Source: JAEUMY01 sp033764435 (GTDB lineage Bacteria; Pseudomonadota; Gammaproteobacteria; Burkholderiales; Usitatibacteraceae). Taken from it: DNA of 64,000 nt. This document shows positions 45,001-53,140 of this stretch, piece by piece (within the stretch, counting starts at the first letter, position 1; every line of letters starts with the position of its first letter). Below the pieces are notes generated by a model. It was given only the letters and a program-made list of their open reading frames with translations. It searched no databases and was not told the origin of the DNA. Position numbers and translations under genes: made by a program. Where the stretch lies: NCBI GenBank assembly GCA_033764435.1, contig JANRIX010000031.1:86142-150141 (forward strand). Reading direction: 5' to 3'.

Positions 45001-48000
45001 GCCAACGGTCAGGCCATCATCACGGCCGGCGCATCGGGTGTCTACCGGATTGAAGCCACGGCGAGCGACGGCACCGACAACCTCGTCCGCGAGGGCTTCT
45101 TCGCCGTGCGCGACCCCGCCGACACCGCTGTGCCGGTCGCCCAGATCACCACACCCGAGCAGGACGGTGAAGTTTCCGCACCGGTAAATATCATCGGCAC
45201 GGCGAGCGATGCCGCGCTGGCGGAATACCAGCTCCTCATCGCCCCGGCCGGCAGCGGGCGCTACAGCGTCTTCGCGCGCGGTTACACATCCGTCACCAAC
45301 GGCGTGCTGGGCAAACTCGATCCCAGCGTGCTGGCCAACGGCCTGTGGGATCTCCTGCTGAATGTGGTGGATGTCAACGGGCAGGTCACCACGTCCAAGC
45401 TCACCATCGAGATCACCGGGCAACTGAAGGTGGGCCAGTTCTCCGTGTCCTTCCTCGACATGTCGGTCGAGGCGGCGGGCCTTCCGCTGCAGGTCACGCG
45501 CACCTACGACACCCGCAGGAAAGCCGAGAGCCTGGACTTCGGTCACGGCTGGACGGTGGACTACCAGAACCTGAAGCTGCAAAAGAACATGACCACGGGT
45601 CTCGGCTGGAATGTCGTCACCCGCCAATTCCAGCTCTGCCTCGTGCCCGCCGGCAAGCGCAAGGTCAACATCACGCTGCCGGATGGCAAGGTCGAACGCT
45701 TCGAAGCCCGCCAGGCCCAGGAATGCGCGACGGGTGCGGTGCCGCCCATCGACATCCGCTTCGATCCGCTGCCCAATACCACCAGCAAGCTCGAGGTTCT
45801 GAATGTCCCGCCCCTGCGCGCCCAGGGCGGCCAGCTCATCGACGACAACGAGTTCGGCCCCTGGAACCCGAAGGAATTCAAGCTCACCACGCTGGACGGC
45901 CTGCAGTTCTTCCTGGGCCAGGACTTCGGCATCCGCAAAGTCGTTGAGCCCAATGGCAACACGCTCACGTTCGGCGCGTCAGGTGTCGTCCACTCCAACG
46001 GCGACAGCATCACCTTCACCCGCGATGCGCAAGGCCGCATCACCGCCATCACCGATCCCACCGGCAAGCGAGTCACCTATGCCTACACCGCTGATGGCGA
46101 CCTGAAGAGCGCCACCGACCGCCAGGGACTCGTGGCCGAGCACACCTATGACCGTCGTCACAGCCTCCTGTCCTTCACCGACCCGAGAGGCGTGCAACTG
46201 GCCCGGAACGAGTACGACGAGGCCGGCCGTCTCGTCGCCCAGTACGACGCCAACGGCGCGAAGCTGGATCTATCCGCCCGTGATCCCGCCGCCAACAAGG
46301 AAGTGGTCAAGGATCGTCGCGGTGGCATCACCACCTATGTCTACGACGCAAAGGGAAATGTCACAAGCCAGGTGGATGCCTTGAATGGCACCACGGCCTA
46401 CACCTACGACGCCAACGACAACGAACTCACCGTGCGTGATGCCAACGGCCTCACCACGACGCGCACCTTCGACGCCAACAACAATCAGCTCACCGAAGCC
46501 AACGCGCTGGGTCACACCACGACCTACGCTTACGCCCCCAACACCCGCAACGTCACCAAGATCACCGACGCACGCGGCAAGGTCACTGACATCAGCTACG
46601 CCGGCAACGGCAACCTGCTGAGCCTTAAAGACGGCGCTGGCAATGTCACCAGCCTGGGCTACGACGCCGCGGGCAACCTCACCAGTCTCAAGAATCATCT
46701 GAATCAAGAGACCAAGTATGTCTACGACGCCAAGGGCCGCAAGATCGAAGAGACCGACCCGGCGGGCACCAAGACCACCTACACGCACGATAGCAACGGC
46801 AACGTCCTCACCACCACCACGACCCGGGTCGTGAATGGGACTACCCAAACCCTCACCACCACCCGCCAGGTCGACGCCGACGGCAACGTCACCCAGGAGA
46901 CCGACCCCGCCGGCGGCATTACCCGCACCACCTACAACGCGCTCAAGAAACCCGCGACCGTCACCGATGCCCTGGGACGCGTCACCCAATACGGCTACGA
47001 CGCGCGCGGTCATCTGACCAGCACCACCCACCCGGACGGCAAGGTCGAAAGGAAGACCTACGACGCCGACGGCAACCTCACCGAAGAGACCGACCGCGAC
47101 GGCCGTACCACCGTCCACACCTACGACCTCCTGAAGCGCCTCACCAAGACCACGTATCCCGATGGCCGCTTCATCGAGAACACGTACGACGCCGGTGGCC
47201 GCCTCACCCAGGTGAAGGACGAACGCGGCAACACGACTGTTCACGAATACGACAACGCCAACCGCCGGATCAAGACCACCGACCCGGCGGGCGTCACCCA
47301 GTTCGCCTACGACAACACCGGCAACCTGACCCAGGTCACCGACCCCAAGGGCCGGATCACCACCCACACCTACGACGACGCCAACCGGCGGACGCGGACC
47401 ACACACCCCATCACCGCGCCCGACACCACGGCCCGGTTCGAGCAGTTCGAATACGACGGCGCCGGCAGACGCACCGCCTGGATCGATACGGCGAATATTC
47501 GCACCGACTACGCCTACGACCCCGCAGGCCGGCTGAACAAGGTCACCCAACCCGTCCCCGGTACCAGCGGCACCCGACCCGTCACCCAGTACGGCTACGA
47601 CGAGCAGGGCAACAAGGTCAGCCAGACCGATGCGCTCAACCGGCAAACGAAGTGGGAATACGACGCACTCGGCCGGATGACCAAGCGCATCCTGCCCGGC
47701 GGCCAAAGCGAGAGCTTCGAGCACGACGCCAACGGCAATGTCACGAAGCACACCACCTTCAAGGGTGAGGTCATCACCTATGCCTACGACGAGCTGAACC
47801 GCGTCAAGACCAAGACCGTGCCCGCCGGCACCAGCCAGACCGGCCAGGTGCTCACCACCGAAACCAACTGGACCTACACCGCCTCAGGACAAGTGGAAAA
47901 AGTCTCCGACCGGCGGGGCGACACGCTGTACCAGTACGACGCAAGAGATCGCGTCAGCCAGATCACCCATCCCGAAGGCTGGGTGGTGCAGTACGGCTAT

Positions 48001-49842
48001 GACGAGGCCGGCAACCGCACGTCACTCAAGACGAAGTACCGCGAGGAAGCAGAACGAACCACTGCGTACGAGTACGACAGCGCCAACCGCCTCGTCAAGC
48101 ACACCGACCCCGATGGCGGCATCACCACCTTTGTCTACGACGCCAACGGCAACCAGACCGAGGTCACCAAGCCCAACGGCACCAGGACCGTCAACACCTT
48201 CGATGAGCGGAACCGGCTCACCAAGATTGAACACAGGAGGACCAGTGACAACAGTCTCCTCCAGTCCTTCACCACCAAGTGGAATGCACAAGGGTTGAGA
48301 AGCGAAGTGACCGCAGCCGGCACGTTCGGCTGCTTCACCCAATACCAGTACGACAACCTGGGCCGGCTAACCAACCACCTCACCTATGCCGGCACGCGCT
48401 GTCCGCAACTGGTGGACCAATACAACTTCGATGCCGTCGGCAACCGCACCACGGACTACAACGGCCTGGCCGGCAACGGCACCTACACCACCGATGCCAA
48501 TGACCGCATCACGAAGGTCACGGGCAGCAGCTACGCCGCCACCTACGAACATGACGCCAACGGCAACGTCACGAAACGGATCGACAACTACATCGGTCGG
48601 GAAAACGCGGAATACCGCTATGACGCCGAGAGCCGGCTGATCGCGGTCATCCCTGGGAGCGGCAGCAATACTGGCAGGGTCTACAACTACCACTACGACC
48701 ACGAAGGCCAGCTCGTGGGTACGAGTGACGGGGAGGGGACGGATCTGACCAAGACGATCCGGTACCTGGTGGACAAGTTGGCGCCGTATAGCCAGGTACT
48801 GGAGGAAAGAGACGCCACCGGAAAGCTCAAGGCCCGGTATGACTTCGTGCCGGGCAGTACGACGCCACTCAAAGCCACGGCACGCGTCACTAGCGGATCA
48901 ACGGAGACATTGCAGACGGCGTATTACCACTCGGACCACCTGTCGGTGAGGTTGTTGACGGACACGGTGGGCGCCGTCATCAACACCTATGCCTACAGTC
49001 CGTTTGGAGAACCCATTCCGCAGTCGACCTCGGGGACGTTCCCCAACCCGCATCAGTTCGCGGGGGAGCGGTACTACGCCGAGAGCGGACTTACCTACCT
49101 GAGAGCGCGGTGGTTGGATCAGCGGACGGGACGGTTTGTTGGGATTGATCCGCATCCGGGGACTCCCACAAAACCGGTCACGTTGCATGACTATATGTAT
49201 GCGGGAGCTGATGCAATTAATGGCATGGACCCGAGTGGAAATATGACGTTGATGAATGTGATTGGCGCAGCTGGCCACATCTCAAACATTTATTCAGCTG
49301 GAACAATTATTTTCATGGCAGCGACGGGCAACGTTGGTGGCGCAGGTGCCTTGTTGATAGAGGAGGTTGTTTATTCGAAGTTAGGCGGCGCCTTCGGAAA
49401 GCGAGTTGCTGAAATAGGGAAGAATCAGCTACGAATCTTTTACGGGCTATTCAAAGGAAATAGCATAAAACTCACACTAGGAGCAGCTCCAAATTCCACC
49501 GTATTGCGTAACAATCTGACTGCAGTTGGCGTACATGCTCCAAGTGGTTCGCAAGCACATCATATTGTTGGAGGTGCAACTGACGTCGGCAAGGCGACCC
49601 AAGAGCGACTCAAGAAACTCGGGGTTGATCTCAATTCCCCAATGAATGGCGTATTCCTGCCGGGTTGTGGCAAGAGCAATGCGCTTGGTACCATACATTG
49701 CGGTAAGCACACAGGCGATTACGAGCGGTATGTAGAGCGTCTTCTCTCAAAGGCAACTACGAAAGAGCAAGCCATCAACATTCTCAATGACATTCGGTCA
49801 GATCTCTTGAATAATGCAGTCATGCTAAACGCGCGAAGCTAA
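42031..49842 (+). CDS. RHS-repeat polymorphic toxin with AHH nuclease C-terminus
   Basis: A GTG at 42031 follows AAAGGAAT. The 2603-residue protein has a signal peptide ending near AWA|A (about residue 42). A transglutaminase-like domain follows (about 125-285) whose usual catalytic Cys position reads RQGNAFDIASL, so it is probably inactive. Next come an Ig-like domain (about 855-950), an RHS N-terminal region (GQFSVSFLDMSVEAAGLPL) and many YD repeats. The RHS core ends with LTYLRARWLDQRTGRFVG and DPSGN. The variable tip starts near 49240 and has lower GC. It carries AHHIVGG (His residues 2510-2511), LGVDLNSPMNGVFLP and IHCGKHTGDYERYV, the AHH/HNH nuclease toxin pattern. The immunity gene follows by three bases. 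Confidence 0.92.
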   Translation: MNIPSAVAHVVSRIAHQKLLTILSVSVALITAAMPEGRAWAAASSVVKLDKSTPTPVRKDKQTRFRIPEAKVREPAGSAAEYQERRTKAAVMLLKSASVAKAAPPAAGPADLAESDEVVLSPAVRALAATLNNNPVKISAWVHDNIRFAPTYGATQNSDTVLKSRQGNAFDIASLTIALLRAANIPARYAYGNIEVSANPAQAWLGGVATPQAALDLLAQGGVPSAAVIAGGRVDAIRLEHVWVEAHVDFYPSRGAVNRAADSWVPIDPSFKQPVVVSGLDLRAVANVDAVALSGQLLQGATPAQDGVTRLNQAALTDSLTAFKTQAQTAINGQKPNATVGDVLGRESITPHTLSLLAGTLPYKLVAQLDRYAVVPDAMRWRLGYGVYASDVERGQGAAIAVVERSLAALAGNSVAVTFAAASTMDQSELDQALASALPVSLPAHRIRVKAQLWSGGQLAGEGGNVLMGTSLVGGLRLFDPRTGNWIEEPSHRIAAGETHALAVAAQSVTREDLEASRDRLTALRAKLDARQFTGLTQAGVTAEMLHHTALTWLAAHAGDSRLVRRAQSMAGFALPSVARASTVADVTLQSGAIHTVQFPALALTSEIVAATAVPRHGQAARVTEHLRATSARGSVVAQLVMERIFATQAGATASAVCALNRANDEAQKLFVVTQANRAQTLPQLSVPDVTRAALDDGAAIGLTGLTGQRSVQIGGWTGAGTIIEDTTTGGGDYAVSEDKSAVHAPLGGWMSLALAAEAVKGGGATTVATTLSAALGAAIDYHPAAIALLADYDAAPWSSFVGANPVLEALWSAQMQSGLGTPLANATGPAAPGVMSLAHSISVCLASALTPAPTPNNAPGFTSTPPMAAVIGQPYQYLATAVDPDGDRLTFSLVSGPPGLTVSALGLVSWSAPLQGAHEVVVRVSDGKANTDQRYILTVGTVLPLELQLAVSPQFVGTGDTVTILVAATGGRSLVTRSLKINGVSRTLDANGQAIITAGASGVYRIEATASDGTDNLVREGFFAVRDPADTAVPVAQITTPEQDGEVSAPVNIIGTASDAALAEYQLLIAPAGSGRYSVFARGYTSVTNGVLGKLDPSVLANGLWDLLLNVVDVNGQVTTSKLTIEITGQLKVGQFSVSFLDMSVEAAGLPLQVTRTYDTRRKAESLDFGHGWTVDYQNLKLQKNMTTGLGWNVVTRQFQLCLVPAGKRKVNITLPDGKVERFEARQAQECATGAVPPIDIRFDPLPNTTSKLEVLNVPPLRAQGGQLIDDNEFGPWNPKEFKLTTLDGLQFFLGQDFGIRKVVEPNGNTLTFGASGVVHSNGDSITFTRDAQGRITAITDPTGKRVTYAYTADGDLKSATDRQGLVAEHTYDRRHSLLSFTDPRGVQLARNEYDEAGRLVAQYDANGAKLDLSARDPAANKEVVKDRRGGITTYVYDAKGNVTSQVDALNGTTAYTYDANDNELTVRDANGLTTTRTFDANNNQLTEANALGHTTTYAYAPNTRNVTKITDARGKVTDISYAGNGNLLSLKDGAGNVTSLGYDAAGNLTSLKNHLNQETKYVYDAKGRKIEETDPAGTKTTYTHDSNGNVLTTTTTRVVNGTTQTLTTTRQVDADGNVTQETDPAGGITRTTYNALKKPATVTDALGRVTQYGYDARGHLTSTTHPDGKVERKTYDADGNLTEETDRDGRTTVHTYDLLKRLTKTTYPDGRFIENTYDAGGRLTQVKDERGNTTVHEYDNANRRIKTTDPAGVTQFAYDNTGNLTQVTDPKGRITTHTYDDANRRTRTTHPITAPDTTARFEQFEYDGAGRRTAWIDTANIRTDYAYDPAGRLNKVTQPVPGTSGTRPVTQYGYDEQGNKVSQTDALNRQTKWEYDALGRMTKRILPGGQSESFEHDANGNVTKHTTFKGEVITYAYDELNRVKTKTVPAGTSQTGQVLTTETNWTYTASGQVEKVSDRRGDTLYQYDARDRVSQITHPEGWVVQYGYDEAGNRTSLKTKYREEAERTTAYEYDSANRLVKHTDPDGGITTFVYDANGNQTEVTKPNGTRTVNTFDERNRLTKIEHRRTSDNSLLQSFTTKWNAQGLRSEVTAAGTFGCFTQYQYDNLGRLTNHLTYAGTRCPQLVDQYNFDAVGNRTTDYNGLAGNGTYTTDANDRITKVTGSSYAATYEHDANGNVTKRIDNYIGRENAEYRYDAESRLIAVIPGSGSNTGRVYNYHYDHEGQLVGTSDGEGTDLTKTIRYLVDKLAPYSQVLEERDATGKLKARYDFVPGSTTPLKATARVTSGSTETLQTAYYHSDHLSVRLLTDTVGAVINTYAYSPFGEPIPQSTSGTFPNPHQFAGERYYAESGLTYLRARWLDQRTGRFVGIDPHPGTPTKPVTLHDYMYAGADAINGMDPSGNMTLMNVIGAAGHISNIYSAGTIIFMAATGNVGGAGALLIEEVVYSKLGGAFGKRVAEIGKNQLRIFYGLFKGNSIKLTLGAAPNSTVLRNNLTAVGVHAPSGSQAHHIVGGATDVGKATQERLKKLGVDLNSPMNGVFLPGCGKSNALGTIHCGKHTGDYERYVERLLSKATTKEQAINILNDIRSDLLNNAVMLNARS

Positions 49843-49845
49843 GGA

Positions 49846-50436
49846 ATGGTAGACGCCTACTTTTGGTTTCCCTCAGAGAAGTACCAAGACTTTAGCCCCA
49901 TCAATGAACAAGATGGGGCGAAACTGAGTTACTGGGATAGCCTGACTGGTACCCCTCTTCCTCATCTGTCGCGATGGCAGCCACCCAGACTCGTTCCATA
50001 TTTTCCCGGTGAGTCAAATGCACGAAAGTTGAAGCCGATAGGCGACTTTGCTTCGTCGAGAAACCCTTATTTGATTAGTCAGAATGCGGCTAACGTTCTT
50101 GGTGATTTGTTTGAAAGGCATGGCTCACTGTATCCAGTCATTCTTGAAGGCGCTAGCCAAGCCTATTTCATGTTTGTTTGCCACACCATAGTCAACTGCC
50201 TTGATCGTGAAAAATCTAGGATTAAGTGGTCTCCGATAGATCCAAATGACGTCGCTGTCGTGCTTGAACCTGCTTTTCATGCCAAAGCCTTAGGCGATAA
50301 TGTGATCTTTGCTGTGCCTGAAGTACCTCACTGCTACTACGTTACCAATGCATTCAAGGAGCGGGTAAAGAAAGCAAAACTCAAAGGTCTGAAGCTTTCG
50401 CGAAGTTGGTTTGATTCAAAGCCTTGGTATTCTTGA
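49846..50436 (+). CDS. Imm11-like (DUF1629) immunity protein for the AHH toxin
   Basis: ATG 49846 comes three bases after the RHS stop, with AAGGA overlapping that stop as ribosome site. The 196-residue protein has no signal peptide. It resembles the Imm11/DUF1629 group, small cytoplasmic immunity proteins often encoded right after polymorphic toxin tips: ISQNAANVLGDLF is followed by LYPVIL, then a short domain with KSRIKWSP. Position is the strongest evidence; the family assignment is from pattern recognition. GC content is low, like the toxin tip, which fits acquisition of tip and immunity gene together. It likely neutralises the nuclease of sister cells. Confidence 0.7.
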   Translation: MVDAYFWFPSEKYQDFSPINEQDGAKLSYWDSLTGTPLPHLSRWQPPRLVPYFPGESNARKLKPIGDFASSRNPYLISQNAANVLGDLFERHGSLYPVILEGASQAYFMFVCHTIVNCLDREKSRIKWSPIDPNDVAVVLEPAFHAKALGDNVIFAVPEVPHCYYVTNAFKERVKKAKLKGLKLSRSWFDSKPWYS

Positions 50437-50447
50437 GTTGTAAATCA

Positions 50448-50507
50448 ATGAATCGTCTCGCCACTGCCCTCATCGCCGCCATCTTGGCGGCGATGTCGTT
50501 TGGATAA
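50448..50507 (+). pseudogene. Signal-peptide stub of a gene cut by the RAYT element
   Basis: ATG 50448 opens MNRLATALIAAILAAMSFG, a textbook signal peptide, then stops at TAA (50505-50507) formed by the first bases of the RAYT element (50504). The stub overlaps a perfect 11-bp hairpin (CATCGCCGCCA, 50471-50481, with 50485-50495), a likely insertion target. No downstream remainder could be identified beyond 51292. Confidence 0.4.
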
Positions 50508-50526
50508 ATGGGGTCAGACACCATTT
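50504..50526 (+). repeat. Left inverted repeat of RAYT element 1
   Basis: Core TGGGGTCAGACACCATTT, AT-rich outer edge ATAAA. Perfect mate at 51270-51292. Confidence 0.9.
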
Positions 50527-50571
50527 AAGTCATGGTAGGATTGGTCTCCATTTTTGTACTGGAGATCAGCC

Positions 50572-51282
50572 ATGGCGCGCCTGCCTCGATATGTCATTCC
50601 TGGCCAGCCCCAGCACATCATCCAACGCGGCAACAACCGGCAGGTCATCTTTGCCGCGGACGCGGACTATCAGTTCTTCCGCGATGCGCTGGTTGAAGCG
50701 GCAGGGCGATTTGGCCTGGCCATCCATGCCTATGTCTGGATGACCAATCACATCCACTTACTGGCGACGCCCACGCATACCGACAGCATCAGCAAGACCT
50801 TCCAGTCTGCCGGCCGGAAGTACGTTCAGTACTTCAACTACACCTATCGACGCAGTGGCACGCTTTGGGAAGGACGATATCGGGCCACGGTTGTCGACAG
50901 CGAGCGGTACATGCTGAGTCTCATGCGCTACATCGAACTCAATCCGGTACGAGCCCGCATGATCGGTCATCCCCGAGACTATCCCTGGTCCAGTCACCGT
51001 CGCTATGCTTATGGCCAGAACGGGCCCAATCTGAATTGGCTGATCGAGCCGGACCAGTACCTGTCACTGGACCGAAGTGATGAGAGTCGGCAAGCTTCCT
51101 ATCGGGATCTGTTCAAGACTGAGATTGATCCTGATGACCTTGCAGCGATTCGGACTGCCACCCACAAGGGCTGGGCGCTGGGTGACGAACGGTTCAAGGC
51201 GATGATCGAGGCATTGGGTGAGAGAAGGGCGGCCCCGGCTCCGAAGGGCAGGCCGAAGAAGGCGAAGGAAAATGGTGTCTGA
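50572..51282 (+). CDS. REP-associated tyrosine transposase (Y1_Tnp), RAYT 1
   Basis: ATG 50572 follows GGAGATCAGCC. The 236-residue protein has the Y1 HUH fold: the opening PRYVIPGQPQHIIQRGNNRQ, the metal-binding HUH motif in WMTNHIHLLATP, and FNYTYRRSGTLWEGRYRATVVD with the region of the catalytic Tyr just before it (GRKYVQYF). IELNPVRARMI and the WSSH motif are typical of the RAYT subgroup. The Lys/Ala/Pro-rich tail ends inside the right inverted repeat. It probably acts as a single-strand nickase on hairpin DNA. It appears intact. Confidence 0.92.
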   Translation: MARLPRYVIPGQPQHIIQRGNNRQVIFAADADYQFFRDALVEAAGRFGLAIHAYVWMTNHIHLLATPTHTDSISKTFQSAGRKYVQYFNYTYRRSGTLWEGRYRATVVDSERYMLSLMRYIELNPVRARMIGHPRDYPWSSHRRYAYGQNGPNLNWLIEPDQYLSLDRSDESRQASYRDLFKTEIDPDDLAAIRTATHKGWALGDERFKAMIEALGERRAAPAPKGRPKKAKENGV

Positions 51283-51292
51283 CCCCATTTAT
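51270..51292 (-). repeat. Right inverted repeat of RAYT element 1
   Basis: Exact reverse complement of 50504-50526; overlaps the transposase C-terminal codons and stop. Confidence 0.9.
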
Positions 51293-51368
51293 TTAGAATC
51301 TCTTCCCGCTCGATAAGAGAACGGAACATGACCCCATACACACAGGTCTATCGGGTATAGAGATCAAG

Positions 51369-51659
51369 GTGGTTGCTATTGAACGAATTGCCGATGTTAT
51401 TTTTAACTTTAAGAAGGGGCAAAGGTATCTCAACAAGAATCGTCTTGCCCGCATTCGATTTGCAAGGACTCCGGGTGGCCGCAGAGTTATCGCTCTAGGA
51501 ATTTTGGCTTACTACGAGGACTCCAACTTTGGTAGTCTTAGGCGACCAATTCCAAGCTTGGGAGGCTTGCCGCTGTCTCTGTCTGAGTTGACGATTAAGG
51601 AGACTCAGCGTTTTACACCGAGGCGCCCCAAGCACAACTCCTTTCCGTGGTGTCGCTGA
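51369..51659 (+). CDS. Unidentified 96-residue basic protein, first of a coupled pair
   Basis: A GTG at 51369 with GAGATCAAG upstream opens a 96-residue frame. The frame stays open back to 51297, just outside the RAYT right repeat, so the gene may have lost its 5' end when the element inserted. The product is basic (KKGQRYLNKNRLARIRF; RRPKHNSFPWCR) with no signal or membrane segment. I recognise no family. Its TGA overlaps the ATG of the next gene by one base. GC content is clearly below the window average, suggesting acquired DNA. Candidates such as a small toxin, an antitoxin or a DNA-binding accessory are only guesses. Confidence 0.5.
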   Translation: MVAIERIADVIFNFKKGQRYLNKNRLARIRFARTPGGRRVIALGILAYYEDSNFGSLRRPIPSLGGLPLSLSELTIKETQRFTPRRPKHNSFPWCR

Positions 51660-52663
51660 TGAGACTACTCGATGTTGAGGAGGTGCCTCTAGCAAGTTTC
51701 AAGGAGGCCTCGAACGAAACGCTTTCTGTACGCTATAGGGGTAGTAAACCACGTGCTCTGGTTACGCGCTTAGGCGACGAGATTCAAATAACCAATATTC
51801 TGCTCTGTTCACCTCGTAATTCAATCTGGAGGATGGGACTACCGGGCGGCTCTTGGGATGCACACACGGACTTGATCCGGCGTATTGCAACCAAGTCAGT
51901 ACATGACGCCTTGGTATCAGAACTGCGTAGCCACGGCCTTGGAAAGTCAAGTGTTTGTGAAGGGCTTATTGCGTTGGCTAGTTGGGGTCAAAGATTTGGA
52001 CAAAAGCGCGAGATTGGCCCATTCGGTCAGCGAGCATCCTCTACTTTGAGCAGCTATTGGTTTATTGCAATTGCATGCCCAAACGAGAGGGTTCTACCTT
52101 TTCTTGAGTGTCTAGACAGTGTACTCACCGAGGTGGGGTCGTACGCCTTCGGAGCAATTCCTGACAAGGAATTTACTGAGCACAGATACTTTCATCTTCA
52201 TGACAATCGAAATTGCTGCGAATGGGCATCGACAATAGGTGGCGACCTAAATCGATCATTGATTGGAACCAGCTTTGAAACTGCGGTCGCAACAATGGTC
52301 AAGAATTCGGACATCGTACTAAGTGCAGTACGCTACGGGAGCACGGTCCTCACGCAATTGGATACCTGTCAGTACCACAGGCTCTGTCCAGAAGTGTCAT
52401 TCTTATCCGGGGAGATGCGCAGAACTGATCAGATGGCTGAGATTGCACGAGTAAATGAGTCTCGCAGTCGAATTTGTGCGGCCCTTCACGACCCTTACTT
52501 TGCAGCGGTTGTTCGTGAGATGCAGGACAGGCGAGGTAGTGGCGGATTAGTGCCGATGACACAAGCAGGGGAAGATGCGCTAGAGGCGTTTTCCCTGCAA
52601 ATGCATCAGAAGTATCCGCTCTTTTCTTCATCTTGTTGCGCTCATCATCTCATTTTGGAATAA
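51659..52663 (+). CDS. Unidentified 334-residue protein, second of a coupled pair
   Basis: The ATG at 51659 overlaps the preceding TGA (TGATG), so translation is coupled. The product begins MRLLDVEEVPLASFKEA and appears cytoplasmic: no signal peptide and no membrane segment. It is moderately cysteine-rich, with CCEWA mid-protein and SSSCCAHHLIL at the extreme C-terminus; the paired CC and HH could bind metal. I recognise no domain. Codon use is AT-richer than in neighbouring core genes. It lies between the RAYT 1 element and a RAYT-2-type palindrome. Location next to a toxin-immunity cassette and mobile DNA makes a defence or competition role conceivable, but nothing in the sequence shows it. 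Confidence 0.55.
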   Translation: MRLLDVEEVPLASFKEASNETLSVRYRGSKPRALVTRLGDEIQITNILLCSPRNSIWRMGLPGGSWDAHTDLIRRIATKSVHDALVSELRSHGLGKSSVCEGLIALASWGQRFGQKREIGPFGQRASSTLSSYWFIAIACPNERVLPFLECLDSVLTEVGSYAFGAIPDKEFTEHRYFHLHDNRNCCEWASTIGGDLNRSLIGTSFETAVATMVKNSDIVLSAVRYGSTVLTQLDTCQYHRLCPEVSFLSGEMRRTDQMAEIARVNESRSRICAALHDPYFAAVVREMQDRRGSGGLVPMTQAGEDALEAFSLQMHQKYPLFSSSCCAHHLILE

Positions 52664-52676
52664 AGCAAGAACAACG

Positions 52677-52721
52677 AGGTCTTGCAATGTAGCATTTTCA
52701 CATTTTCACATTGCAAGACCT
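52677..52721. repeat. Solitary RAYT-2-type palindrome (REPIN/MITE-like)
   Basis: Arms AGGTCTTGCAATGT (52677-52690) and ACATTGCAAGACCT (52708-52721) are perfect reverse complements around a 17-base loop containing two ATTTTCAC units. The first 20 bases match the tag before the second RAYT gene (53147-53166) in 19 of 20 positions, so it is probably a non-autonomous target or product of that transposase. Confidence 0.8.
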
Positions 52722-52788
52722 GACAGATTCAACTCGGAAGTGCCACACCTGGCAGGTGACGCTGTCCCGTCCACCGTCCGAATGCCCT

Positions 52789-52817
52789 AAAGCCACCCCT
52801 GATCGGGTGGCTTTTTT
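52789..52817 (+). terminator. Intrinsic terminator
   Basis: Stem AAAGCCACCC / GGGTGGCTTT with a six-base loop, followed by a T run. It lies 126 bp after the unidentified gene pair and may terminate it or an element now lost. Confidence 0.8.
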
Positions 52818-52874
52818 GTTGACAATCTTCCCAACTGGCGGCGTCCACAACCAGTTTTCAGCCTAGATTCCCCT

Positions 52875-52888
52875 TGCGAATATTCGCA
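52875..52888. repeat. GCGAATATTCGC palindrome in accessory DNA
   Basis: A 14-bp extended copy (TGCGAATATTCGCA) lies between the terminator and the IS remnant, outside any gene. Confidence 0.9.
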
Positions 52889-52985
52889 ATGCATCGAGTG
52901 ACTGAGTATTTCCGTCCTTAAGACGAGCCTATCCCGGACAGTCGATGCCGCCCGTTCCCGCCACGAGGAACACATCACGCCGCCG

Positions 52986-53140
52986 CTACCGTCGCATCTG
53001 CACTCCCGTCAACAATCCACCCCAAGCAGAGAAGAACGAGGCCGCCTTGGTGGGGCGCGAATATGGATCGGTGACATCCCAAGCCTCCATCGGCGTCCAC
53101 CCGGCCAGGTTCCGATGTGGCCGCACATGGTTGGAACAAC
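52986..53140 (-). pseudogene. 3' remnant of a DDE integrase-type IS transposase
   Basis: Read on the minus strand, this fragment encodes NHVRPHRNLAGWTPMEAW, then a DPYSRPTKAA segment and WGGLLTGVQMRR before a TAG stop (52986-52988). This is the conserved C-terminal end of an integrase-core transposase. Upstream coding sequence ends exactly where the RAYT-2 tag begins (GGGGTCAGG at 53141), so insertion or recombination at the tag probably removed the rest. Only about 50 residues remain. Confidence 0.7.

Larger units (their letters stand above)
50504..51292 (+). mobile_element. RAYT element with 23-bp perfect inverted repeats
   Basis: The unit is bounded by inverted repeats of 23 bp, 50504-50526 and 51270-51292, identical in all positions when reversed; the core is GGGGTCAGACACC. 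The right repeat contains the transposase stop codon (51280-51282). This is a self-contained transposase-plus-termini unit. RAYT transposases mobilise short palindromes and are related to IS200/IS605. Confidence 0.85.

Noticed and set aside
46270..47751. Long minus-strand frame (493 codons) inside the RHS gene
   Set aside because: It is a shadow of the YD-repeat coding frame: biased Gly/Val/Asp composition, no ribosome site, no homology. The plus-strand RHS frame is continuous.
50471..50495. Terminator after the immunity gene
   Set aside because: The 11-bp hairpin has no T run after it and encodes part of a signal peptide. It is better seen as coding sequence and possible RAYT target.
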